Part shown: piece after piece, positions 1-5,399 of the stretch
Layout: every line of letters begins with the position of its first letter
Numbering within the stretch: the stretch's first letter is position 1
From: an uncultured Bacillota bacterium
GTDB lineage: Bacteria > Bacillota > Clostridia > Peptostreptococcales > Anaerovoracaceae
Assembly (NCBI GenBank): GCA_946410475.1
Contig: CAMKAM010000096.1
Location: 1 to 5,457 of the forward strand
Direction: 5' to 3'
DNA: 5,457 bases
Notes under the pieces: model-generated
Seen by the model: the letters and a program-made list of their open reading frames with translations, nothing else
Databases searched by the model: none
What the model was told of the DNA's origin: nothing
Program-made: the position numbers and the translations under genes

Positions 1-1
1 T

Positions 2-1711
2 GTTGACAGAGGTATCGCTGACGTTCGCGAAGTAGAAGTCGACCCGGCATGGGCTGACCTCAAAGACGAGCCGAAGGAAGTCGACATGAGCCTGCCGCAC
101 TACACAAGAGAGCTGCAGAACCCGATGAACGACCTCGTAGGCGACGATCTTCCGACAAGCAAATTCAAGGATTATGCTGACGGCATCTTCCCGACAGATA
201 CAGCTAAGTTCGACAAGCGTGGTGTAGCTGAGAAGGTTCCTGTATGGGATATCGACAAGTGCATCGGATGTAACAGATGTTCGCTCGTCTGCCCGCACGC
301 TGCTATCAGACCGTTCCTCTTCACAGAAGAAGAAGCAAAGAACGCTCCGGAAGGCTGCGCTACAAAGCAGGCTAAGGGCAAGGGATTCGAAGACTACACA
401 TTCAGGATCCAGGTCGACGTTATGGACTGCCAGGGCTGCGCAAGCTGCGCAAACGTCTGCCCGGTCAAGGACAAGGCGCTTACAATGGAGCCGCTTGAAG
501 AGCAGAGAGCTGAGCAGGACAACTGGGATTACTGCCTGACACTTTCGAAGAAAGAGAACCCGATGAACAAGTTCTCCTCGAAGGGCAGCCAGTTCGAACA
601 GCCGCTGTACGAGTTCTCGGGAGCTTGCCCGGGATGCGGAGAGACACCGTACTACAAGCTGCTTACACAGCTCTTCGGTGACCGCATGATCACAGCTATC
701 GCTACAGGCTGCGTACAGGCTTGCTCGCTGTTCGCTCCGACATTCCCGTTCACAGTCAACGAGAACGGTCACGGACCTGCAGCATCGAACTCCCTGTTCG
801 AGAACAACGCTGAGTTCGCTCTCGGTATGTACATGTCGACAACGAACCTGAGAAACCAGATGAAGATGCACGCTGAGGCTGCTCTCGAAACTATCGCTGA
901 TGCTGACCTGAAGGCTGCTCTCGAAGCATGGCTCGAAGCATTCAACGATGACGAGAAGACATCCGAGACATCGAACGCTGTCAAGGCTGCTCTTGCCAAG
1001 ACAGGCGAGACAGGCGCAGACGTTGAGTTCCTCAAGCTCCACGACGATCAGCTTACTAAGAAAGCTATCTGGATGTACGGCGGAGACGGCTGGGCATACG
1101 ACATCGGTTACGGTGGTCTTGACCACGTACTCGCTCAGAGACCGAACATCAACGTTCTCATCGTTGACAACGAGCTCTACGCCAACACAGGCGGCCAGGC
1201 TTCGAAGGGATCCCCGCAGGGTGCTTCCGTACAGTTCGCTGCTAACGGAAAACCGACTCCGAAGAAAGACCTCGGCATGATGCTCGCTACATATGAGTAT
1301 GTATACGTTGCACAGGTATCCATCGGTAAGGATCCTGAGCAGGTTATCAAGGCTATGAAGGAAGCTGCTGCTTACGATGGTCCTTCCGTAATCATCGCTT
1401 ATGCATCCTGCATCAACCACGGTCCGCGCGCCGGAATGGGCAAGAGCATCGAGGAAGAGAAGATCGCAGTAGACTGCGGATTCTGGCCGACATACAGATA
1501 CAACCCGGAGAACTTCAAGGAAGGCAAGAACCCGTTCACACTCGACTCCAAGGAGCCGGATGGAACACTTCAGGAGTTCATGATGGGCGAGAACAGATTC
1601 GCATCGCTGACGAGAACATTCCCGGAGAGAGCAGAAGTCCTCTTCAAGGAAGCAGAAGAATTCGTCAACAGAAGATATGCAAGATACAAGAAGCTTGCTG
1701 CTGATGACTAA
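2..1711 (+). CDS. nifJ: Pyruvate:ferredoxin (flavodoxin) oxidoreductase, C-terminal half, 5' end outside the window
   Basis: PFOR oxidatively decarboxylates pyruvate to acetyl-CoA and CO2 and reduces ferredoxin; it is a cytoplasmic enzyme central to anaerobic fermentation. The frame is open from base 2. The 28 codons before the first ATG (base 86) read as PFOR (VDRGIADV, then a PAWADL stretch), so that ATG is internal. The 569 residues present are about half of the roughly 1,170-1,200 usual for the family. Counting from the ATG at 86, a two-cluster ferredoxin domain has C59, C62, C65, C69 and C115, C118, C121, C125. The ligands of a third cluster near the cofactor are C181, C184, C209 and C442, with spacing that matches the family. 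The thiamine-diphosphate/Mg site is GDGWAYD (333-339) with DNELYANTGGQ (361-371). The C-terminus is complete (TAA at 1709-1711). No essential residue is missing in the visible part. Threonine is written mostly as ACA and proline as CCG, a bias that suggests high expression. Identification is very secure. Confidence 0.97.
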   Translation, partial: VDRGIADVREVEVDPAWADLKDEPKEVDMSLPHYTRELQNPMNDLVGDDLPTSKFKDYADGIFPTDTAKFDKRGVAEKVPVWDIDKCIGCNRCSLVCPHAAIRPFLFTEEEAKNAPEGCATKQAKGKGFEDYTFRIQVDVMDCQGCASCANVCPVKDKALTMEPLEEQRAEQDNWDYCLTLSKKENPMNKFSSKGSQFEQPLYEFSGACPGCGETPYYKLLTQLFGDRMITAIATGCVQACSLFAPTFPFTVNENGHGPAASNSLFENNAEFALGMYMSTTNLRNQMKMHAEAALETIADADLKAALEAWLEAFNDDEKTSETSNAVKAALAKTGETGADVEFLKLHDDQLTKKAIWMYGGDGWAYDIGYGGLDHVLAQRPNINVLIVDNELYANTGGQASKGSPQGASVQFAANGKPTPKKDLGMMLATYEYVYVAQVSIGKDPEQVIKAMKEAAAYDGPSVIIAYASCINHGPRAGMGKSIEEEKIAVDCGFWPTYRYNPENFKEGKNPFTLDSKEPDGTLQEFMMGENRFASLTRTFPERAEVLFKEAEEFVNRRYARYKKLAADD

Positions 1712-1760
1712 TCTGTATTAACCAGTCAAACGGGCATACGCAGGAGACTGCAGAACAAGG

Positions 1761-1783
1761 AAAATACAGCTTCTGACTGAAGC
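1761..1783 (-). terminator. Possible weak terminator for the NlpC/P60 gene
   Basis: On the minus strand a short hairpin (GCTTC and GAAGC, 1769-1783, five-base loop) is followed by TGTATTTTCC, a modest U-rich tract. It lies downstream of the hydrolase stop at 1834. The stem is only 5-6 pairs, so this is tentative. The stronger hairpin at 1790-1813 is also transcribed from this direction and may contribute. Confidence 0.25.
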
Positions 1784-1789
1784 CTGACG

Positions 1790-1818
1790 GACCGGTCCCG
1801 AAAGGGGCCGGTCTTTTT
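1790..1818 (+). terminator. Rho-independent terminator of nifJ
   Basis: A 10-base-pair stem (GACCGGTCCC at 1790-1799 with GGGGCCGGTC at 1804-1813, one G-U pair) closes a GAAA tetraloop and is followed by TTTTT at 1814-1818. It lies 78 bases after the nifJ stop and is oriented to end that transcript. The opposite strand has no immediate T-run here, so it would not be an efficient terminator for the convergent hydrolase gene. Confidence 0.92.
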
Positions 1819-1833
1819 ATTGCTTACAAATTA

Positions 1834-3060
1834 TTATTGGTCCAGCTCTTTCTCGATCATCGCCTCTGCCTTCTTTTCCACCGCCCGTCTCCTCGCGGCC
1901 CTCGCATCATCCCGCTCCTTCGCCGCGGCCTGCGCCGCCTCATTGTCATTCGGTGCCGTCTCTTTGATGATCGCCTCAGGATCCCCGACCGTTTCCGGAT
2001 CAGTGTCATCCTCGTACAAGCTTTTGTCCGCTTCCGGGAATATCCTTCTCACCGTCAGTATCTTTCTGTAAGCGGCGTCCTCTCCAAACTGCACCTGCCC
2101 GGGAGTCGCGTGGATGATCCGTCCGCCCCCGATATACAGGGCCACATGGCCGTCGTAACAGATGATGTCGCCCGCTCTTGCCTCTTCGTAAGCGACCTCA
2201 GTCCCATACTCCGCCTGCGCCGATGAATGCCTGGGAAGATCGACGCCGAACATCGCATATATCGCTTTTGTGAAGCCGGAGCAGTCTATCCCTTCCCGAA
2301 GGTCGTTTCCGCCCCAGACATATCTCGTTCCGAGGAACCTGACAGCGCAGTCGATCACCATCTCCCCCCGCTCGGCAGCGCCAGGCGCAATGCCTTCATA
2401 GACTACCGCCTGCTCAGGCAGGGCAGCCGTCCTGCTCTCTATCTCCTCGACATCGCGCACGCTGCCGTTTTCAAGAGTCACTTCGCTTACTGTTTCCTCC
2501 GCGCCGCTCTTCCCTTTTTCTTTGACTTTTATCTCTCCTGCGGGGAGGTCCTTTCTCCTTATCACTTTGACAGGCTGCTTTATCGGCTTTTCATCTTTTA
2601 CCGCCTTCTTCGTTACGACGGTGATCACCGGGTCCGGAGCCGGATCCGAAGCCGGATCATCTGCGCCGCACCGCCGCGCTATGCTTTTGACAGCATCTGT
2701 CACGGACATGACCTCCCACCGCTTATATGCTTTCGGCTCCGCCCTTTCGATCGTTATGTCCTCTTTCATTTCCGCCGTCAGCTGGGCGCTGGCCGTTTTG
2801 GCGTAACGGAGTCTAAGTCCGAACAGGACGCTTTCCGCTTCTTTCCTCGACCGGACGCAGGCGACAGGCTCGCCCTCGGACTTTATCACCCAAGGCATTC
2901 CTTCGAATATCACTCCGCCTTTGGCAGGTGATACGGAGTCCGCCGGCGCCTTTGAAAAAGCCGCTGCCGGACTCGCCAGAAGAACTGCAGTCACAAAAAT
3001 AGCAGGTACCAAAACTCTCAAGATACCTGCCCCGGTCTTTCCGCCTTTGTATCCGCGCAT
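1834..3060 (-). CDS. Secreted NlpC/P60 peptidoglycan hydrolase with a G5-like module and charged C-terminal tail
   Basis: Predicted exported cell-wall endopeptidase of 408 residues. Residues 1-35 form a signal peptide: basic start, hydrophobic stretch ILRVLVPAIFVTAVLLA, then SPAAA as a likely signal-peptidase I site. Residues 55-130 resemble the N-terminal region often seen before G5 domains in Bacillota wall enzymes (WVIKSEGEPVACVRSRKEAESVL). A Pro/Asp linker spans about 133-144. Residues 163-224 look like a G5 domain (VKVIRRKDLPAGEIKV, LENGSVRDVEEIESR, VVYEGI). The NlpC/P60 domain covers about 231-343, with catalytic Cys260 in IDCSGF, His305 in DGHVALYIG and a third polar residue, probably His317 in RIIHATP, so it should be active. 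Such domains usually cut the D-Glu to diamino-acid bond in stem peptides. The last ~60 residues are an acidic then Ala/Arg/Glu-rich probable helix of unknown role. The ATG is chosen for GGAAAGGA upstream (10-base gap after AGGA) and the intact signal peptide. The domain call is secure; the exact substrate is inferred. Confidence 0.93.
   Translation of the reverse strand: MRGYKGGKTGAGILRVLVPAIFVTAVLLASPAAAFSKAPADSVSPAKGGVIFEGMPWVIKSEGEPVACVRSRKEAESVLFGLRLRYAKTASAQLTAEMKEDITIERAEPKAYKRWEVMSVTDAVKSIARRCGADDPASDPAPDPVITVVTKKAVKDEKPIKQPVKVIRRKDLPAGEIKVKEKGKSGAEETVSEVTLENGSVRDVEEIESRTAALPEQAVVYEGIAPGAAERGEMVIDCAVRFLGTRYVWGGNDLREGIDCSGFTKAIYAMFGVDLPRHSSAQAEYGTEVAYEEARAGDIICYDGHVALYIGGGRIIHATPGQVQFGEDAAYRKILTVRRIFPEADKSLYEDDTDPETVGDPEAIIKETAPNDNEAAQAAAKERDDARAARRRAVEKKAEAMIEKELDQ
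2633..2656. repeat. Two tandem near-identical 12-base units inside the hydrolase gene
   Basis: TCCGGAGCCGGA (2633-2644) is followed directly by TCCGAAGCCGGA (2645-2656), with one difference. On the coding (minus) strand this writes the Asp-Pro-Ala-Ser-type linker before the G5-like module. It is an in-frame repeat that probably lets the linker vary in length. Confidence 0.6.
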
Positions 3061-3070
3061 CGATCATCGG

Positions 3071-3078
3071 TCCTTTCC
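3071..3078 (-). promoter_or_regulatory. Ribosome binding site of the NlpC/P60 gene
   Basis: On the minus strand GGAAAGGA stands upstream of the ATG at 3060, with 10 bases between AGGA and the start codon. An ATG at 3067 in another frame is too close to this site to be used and opens a non-homologous frame. Confidence 0.6.
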
Positions 3079-3112
3079 GCCTGACCGAGATACGTTCGTC
3101 CGCCGCGCCTGT

Positions 3113-3127
3113 TACTATATTATCACA
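3113..3127 (-). promoter_or_regulatory. Candidate promoter -10 region of the NlpC/P60 gene
   Basis: The minus strand reads TGTGATAATATAGT. TG-T-GATAAT (3119-3127) is an extended -10 with five of six bases matching TATAAT, and the overlapping TATAGT (3114-3119) is an alternative. No good -35 stands at the proper distance for the first; TTAACG stands 15 bases from the second. It lies about 60 bases upstream of the start codon. Confidence 0.45.
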
Positions 3128-3128
3128 T

Positions 3129-3174
3129 AGGTGTCGTTAATTCCATTATTTTCCATTCACGCCCCATGACACCT
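3129..3174. repeat. Spaced inverted repeat in the divergent nlpC-mntP spacer
   Basis: AGGTGTC (3129-3135) and GACACCT (3168-3174) are exact reverse complements, 32 bases apart. The outer flanks extend the match as CAC / GTG with two extra bases in the left arm. Between the arms sits a direct repeat TTCCATT at 3141-3147 and 3151-3157, period 10 bases. It lies between the two divergent promoters, so it may be a regulator site; the binding protein is unknown. Confidence 0.45.
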
Positions 3175-3180
3175 GTGCGT

Positions 3181-3209
3181 TTGCAAAATCCACTCTGCAG
3201 CCGTATACT
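3181..3209 (+). promoter_or_regulatory. Promoter of mntP, predicting a leaderless mRNA
   Basis: TTGCAA (3181-3186) and TATACT (3204-3209) are separated by an ideal 17 bases. Start of transcription about 7 bases downstream of the -10 falls at 3215-3217, on the A of the mntP ATG (3216). No Shine-Dalgarno sequence is seen before that ATG. An 8-base palindrome, TTTGCAAA (3180-3187), covers the -35 and could serve as an operator half-site. Confidence 0.7.
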
Positions 3210-3215
3210 CATATC

Positions 3216-3785
3216 ATGAATCTAGTTGAGGTATTACTGCTTGGAATCGGATTATCTATGGATGCCTTTGCCGTCAGTATCGGCAAAGGATTGTCTTTGC
3301 GCGCGAAGAGCACGAGATACGGCCTTCTTTGCGGCTTGTGGTTCGGCGCGTTCCAGGCGCTCATGCCGCTTATTGGCTATTTTGCAGGAAGCCGTTTCTC
3401 AGGATTCGTCGAGAGCATCGACCACTGGATCGTATTCATACTCCTCGTCCTCATAGGCGGCAACATGATACGCGAAGCCATCAACGAGAGGGCCTCAGGT
3501 GAGACTGCTCCTCCCGATCCTTCCTTCGGGTTCGCAACGATGCTCGCCCTTGCCATAGCGACCAGCATCGACGCCCTTGCGGCGGGCATTTCATTCGCAT
3601 TGATGCACGTCGCCCTCATCGCGTCCGTGACGATCATCGGATGCACGACCTTCGTCATATCATTCGCCGGAGTCAAAATAGGAAGCATCTTCGGAGCGAA
3701 ATACCAGACAGGAGCGCAGATCGCAGGAGGACTGGTCCTGATAGCTATCGGCGCAAGAGTCCTGCTGCAGGCGCTGCTTTCATAG
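3216..3785 (+). CDS. mntP: Manganese efflux pump MntP
   Basis: MntP exports Mn2+ across the cytoplasmic membrane and protects against manganese excess. The 189 residues match the family's usual size (~190) and its six-helix layout. The hallmark N-terminus is present (IGLSMDAFAVSIGKG, acidic D16), repeated in the second half as ATSIDALAAGISF (D119), the internal duplication typical of this family. HWIVFILLVLIGGNMI (70-84) and PLIGYFAG (51-58) are also characteristic. A hydrophilic loop lies at about 88-104. The start is fixed by the N-terminus, which aligns from the first Met with known MntP proteins, although no ribosome binding site precedes it. The stop TAG (3783-3785) overlaps the ribosome binding site of the next gene. 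No yybP-ykoY-type manganese riboswitch is visible upstream. The family call is secure; metal specificity is by homology. Confidence 0.95.
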   Translation: MNLVEVLLLGIGLSMDAFAVSIGKGLSLRAKSTRYGLLCGLWFGAFQALMPLIGYFAGSRFSGFVESIDHWIVFILLVLIGGNMIREAINERASGETAPPDPSFGFATMLALAIATSIDALAAGISFALMHVALIASVTIIGCTTFVISFAGVKIGSIFGAKYQTGAQIAGGLVLIAIGARVLLQALLS

Positions 3786-3796
3786 GATCTCTTAAC

Positions 3797-4117
3797 ATGA
3801 AGAACATCGGGACGAAAGAATCAAATATCGCCGAAAAGCCTGCAGTAAGCAGACACTTCGTTTACGTGCTCGAATGCTCTGACGGAACGCTCTACACCGG
3901 CTGGACGACGGATGTCGAGGCCCGGGTAAATACTCACAACTCCGGGAACGGCGCCAAGTACACGCGCTCACGCCTTCCGGTCAAACTCGTATATTTCGAA
4001 GAGCTCCCCGATAAGAGCTCCGCTCTCAAAAGAGAAAGGGCGATCAAAGCCCTCTCGCGCGCAGAAAAATTGCGCTTAATAAAAAAGGGCAGTGTTACCA
4101 CTGCCCAAAACGCGTAA
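3797..4117 (+). CDS. GIY-YIG nuclease-superfamily protein, YhbQ/YazA (UPF0213) type
   Basis: Small cytoplasmic protein (106 residues) with one GIY-YIG domain at about 20-95. The signature appears as FVYVLECSDGTLYTG (21-35), followed by R43, H47 (THNSGNGAKYTRSR) and a probable metal-ligand Glu at 80 (KREXAIKALSRAEK context). These are the conserved positions of the short UPF0213 family, whose cellular role is poorly defined; links to DNA damage have been proposed. The start at 3797 is chosen because AGGA (3784-3787) stands 9 bases upstream. The frame is open back to 3641, but that part overlaps mntP and has no matching family sequence. It leaves an 18-20 residue N-terminal extension with no recognised motif. 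AGGA overlaps the mntP stop codon and the gap is 11 bases, so the two genes are probably co-transcribed and translationally coupled. The last 11 codons contain the terminator of the convergent gene. Confidence 0.9.
   Translation: MKNIGTKESNIAEKPAVSRHFVYVLECSDGTLYTGWTTDVEARVNTHNSGNGAKYTRSRLPVKLVYFEELPDKSSALKRERAIKALSRAEKLRLIKKGSVTTAQNA
4081..4106 (-). terminator. Rho-independent terminator of the lipoprotein gene, inside the GIY-YIG coding end
   Basis: A perfect 8-pair stem (GGGCAGTG at 4087-4094, CACTGCCC at 4099-4106) closes a four-base loop. On the minus strand it is followed by TTTTTT (4086-4081). It stands 31 bases after the lipoprotein stop. On the plus strand the hairpin is followed by AAAACGCG, so it does not end the mntP transcript in the usual way. 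Confidence 0.88.
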
Positions 4118-4136
4118 CGTCATTTATTTCTGATCA

Positions 4137-4961
4137 CTATTTGTAATCACTGAGATCCGGGAAGTCGATCTTCAGACCGGTATTCGTTTTGATCTCACCG
4201 AACTTGACCGTTACTTTGATCTTCACTTTGTCTGTCGTGTTGCTCGATGTGTCCGCACCCATTCCGAGCAGTGCCGGATCGACATTCAGCGTCGTCGAGT
4301 ACTGCAGATCCTTGAAGTTCTCATCTTCTATCGTCGCCTTGGCCGTGATCGTTTTCAGACCGAGCTGTTCTATCGTCTTTTCGATCTGCTTGAGCTGTTC
4401 GTTGTCCACATCCTCTTCATCGAGTTTGCTTATAGCTTCTTTGATCACCTTCTGACCATCGAGCTTCAGCGTGACGACTCCGTCCTCTTCGCTTGACTCT
4501 GTGACATAATCGGCGATGCTCATATCTTTGTCAGCATTCTCTGTGATGTATTTCTCAAGCTGCTTCATCGACTCTTCATCCATCGGTGTTTTCGTCTTGG
4601 TGCCGTTGGAATCCGTGTACATCGTCTTGTCCTTCATGTACATATGCATATCTATCGACTCACCGAATAACTTCGCCGACAGGTTCATAGCCATCTGCAT
4701 ATTCATCGGATCTTCTTTGTCGTTGATATACTTGGCGTCCATATCCATGTTCACATCCATGGTCTGTCCGCCCATGTCTATCGATGCCGTTATCGTTCCG
4801 TCTTCAAGCGACACATCTTCTGCATTCTTGAGGTTCTTGTTCGCCGCGTCATACTTCTGCTCCGGTGTCATGCTCTCGCCGCACGCTGAGAGGAATGCTG
4901 CGGAAGCAAATACCATCGTCATTACGACAAGAAGACTCACTATTTTTCTTGTTTTACCCAT
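4137..4961 (-). CDS. Methionine-rich lipoprotein, DUF6612-like, function unknown
   Basis: A 274-residue predicted surface lipoprotein. The signal peptide (GKTRK, then a hydrophobic stretch at 7-23) ends in the lipobox L24-S25-A26-C27, so Cys27 should be lipidated after signal-peptidase II cleavage. The mature part has an Asn/Lys helix (YDAANKNLKNAED), then alternating, strand-like segments rich in Met (12 Met between 63 and 114, including MDVNMDMD, MNMQMAMN, MHMYM), an acidic region, an amphipathic helix (EQLKQIEKTIEQLG, 188-201) and final strands. The layout resembles Bacillota DUF6612/LolA-like lipoproteins; I am only moderately sure of that family. No enzyme motif is seen. The start at 4961 is chosen over an open frame to 5018: AAGGAG lies 7 bases upstream, the signal peptide follows directly, and the promoter -10 lies inside the longer version. 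Its own promoter and terminator suggest a single-gene unit. Confidence 0.85.
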   Translation of the reverse strand: MGKTRKIVSLLVVMTMVFASAAFLSACGESMTPEQKYDAANKNLKNAEDVSLEDGTITASIDMGGQTMDVNMDMDAKYINDKEDPMNMQMAMNLSAKLFGESIDMHMYMKDKTMYTDSNGTKTKTPMDEESMKQLEKYITENADKDMSIADYVTESSEEDGVVTLKLDGQKVIKEAISKLDEEDVDNEQLKQIEKTIEQLGLKTITAKATIEDENFKDLQYSTTLNVDPALLGMGADTSSNTTDKVKIKVTVKFGEIKTNTGLKIDFPDLSDYK

Positions 4962-4968
4962 GCCTCTT

Positions 4969-4974
4969 CTCCTT
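4969..4974 (-). promoter_or_regulatory. Ribosome binding site of the lipoprotein gene
   Basis: AAGGAG on the minus strand, 7 bases before the ATG at 4961. It decides the start against the in-frame upstream codon at 5018. Confidence 0.85.
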
Positions 4975-5000
4975 TTTCTTAAGAAACACCTTTCACTAAA

Positions 5001-5029
5001 AGTATATCGCACTGCCAATGTTCAGACAA
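5001..5029 (-). promoter_or_regulatory. Promoter of the lipoprotein gene
   Basis: On the minus strand TTGTCT (5029-5024) and TATACT (5006-5001) are 17 bases apart. The predicted start near 4994 gives a leader of about 33 bases. The -35 begins only 7 bases after the stop codon of the HicB-type gene; I see no terminator between them, so read-through from that gene is also possible. Confidence 0.7.
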
Positions 5030-5036
5030 CACGTCT

Positions 5037-5399
5037 TTACTCTTTCTTCACCTCAGCATTTCGTGATAACAAATAAAGGCAATACTGATTCATACTGATC
5101 CCCTCGGCTTTTGCATGCTCAGCCAAAGAGCGATGCAGACTCTTAGGGATGCGCAGCTTAAACTGACCGGAATACTCTTTCATGGCCATAGGCTCGGGAA
5201 TGCTGACTCGTTCTTCCAAAGCAGCCTCTATCCATTCCCGTCTAGCGTCTTCTGCACTTGCGATCGCCTCATCCATAGTCTCACCAACAGAAATGCATCC
5301 AGGCAATTCAGGATAGCGAACAACGTAGCCGCCTTCATCCAGATCCGGCACTATCTCTAATCTATACGGAAGATCCAGATAATACTCAACTGTCTTCAT
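5037..5399 (-). CDS. HicB-type protein with C-terminal ribbon-helix-helix domain
   Basis: A 120-residue protein. Residues about 4-65 form the HicB-like fold, with the hallmark YRLEIVPDLDEGGYVVRYPE, LPGCISVGET and MDEAIASAEDARREWIEAALE. After a SIPEP linker (67-70), residues 77-114 (YSGQFKLRIPKSLHRSLAEHA, ISMNQYCLYLLS) form a ribbon-helix-helix DNA-binding domain of the HicB/Arc type. In HicAB toxin-antitoxin systems such proteins neutralise the mRNA-cutting HicA toxin and repress their own operon; many genomes also carry solo copies. The ATG at 5399 is chosen because AGGAGG (5409-5414) lies 9 bases upstream; the in-frame TTG at 5417 overlaps that site. HicA is normally the neighbouring upstream gene, but only 58 bases of upstream sequence are visible and they do not look like a HicA C-terminus. 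The fold is secure; the antitoxin role is an inference. Confidence 0.9.
   Translation of the reverse strand: MKTVEYYLDLPYRLEIVPDLDEGGYVVRYPELPGCISVGETMDEAIASAEDARREWIEAALEERVSIPEPMAMKEYSGQFKLRIPKSLHRSLAEHAKAEGISMNQYCLYLLSRNAEVKKE

Noticed and set aside
86..88. ATG as the start of a 541-residue protein
   Set aside because: The 28 in-frame codons before it match PFOR and the frame is open to the window edge; the ATG is internal.
2227..2931. Open frame of 234 codons on the plus strand, antisense to the hydrolase
   Set aside because: It mirrors a high-G+C coding gene, has no ribosome binding site and no recognisable domain; the minus-strand product is clearly real.
3061..3215. Manganese riboswitch (yybP-ykoY) upstream of mntP
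   Set aside because: No conserved riboswitch core is seen, and the promoter next to the ATG leaves no leader to hold one.
3641..3796. Longer N-terminus for the GIY-YIG gene
   Set aside because: It overlaps mntP, has no ribosome binding site, and its sequence does not fit the family; the ATG at 3797 has a well-placed AGGA.
4962..5018. Longer lipoprotein start at 5018
   Set aside because: It would place the promoter -10 inside the coding region and add 19 residues before a normal signal peptide.
4516..5076. Open frame of 186 codons on the plus strand, antisense to the lipoprotein
   Set aside because: Serine- and isoleucine-rich low-complexity translation typical of the reverse of an acidic gene; the minus strand has promoter, ribosome binding site, lipobox and terminator.
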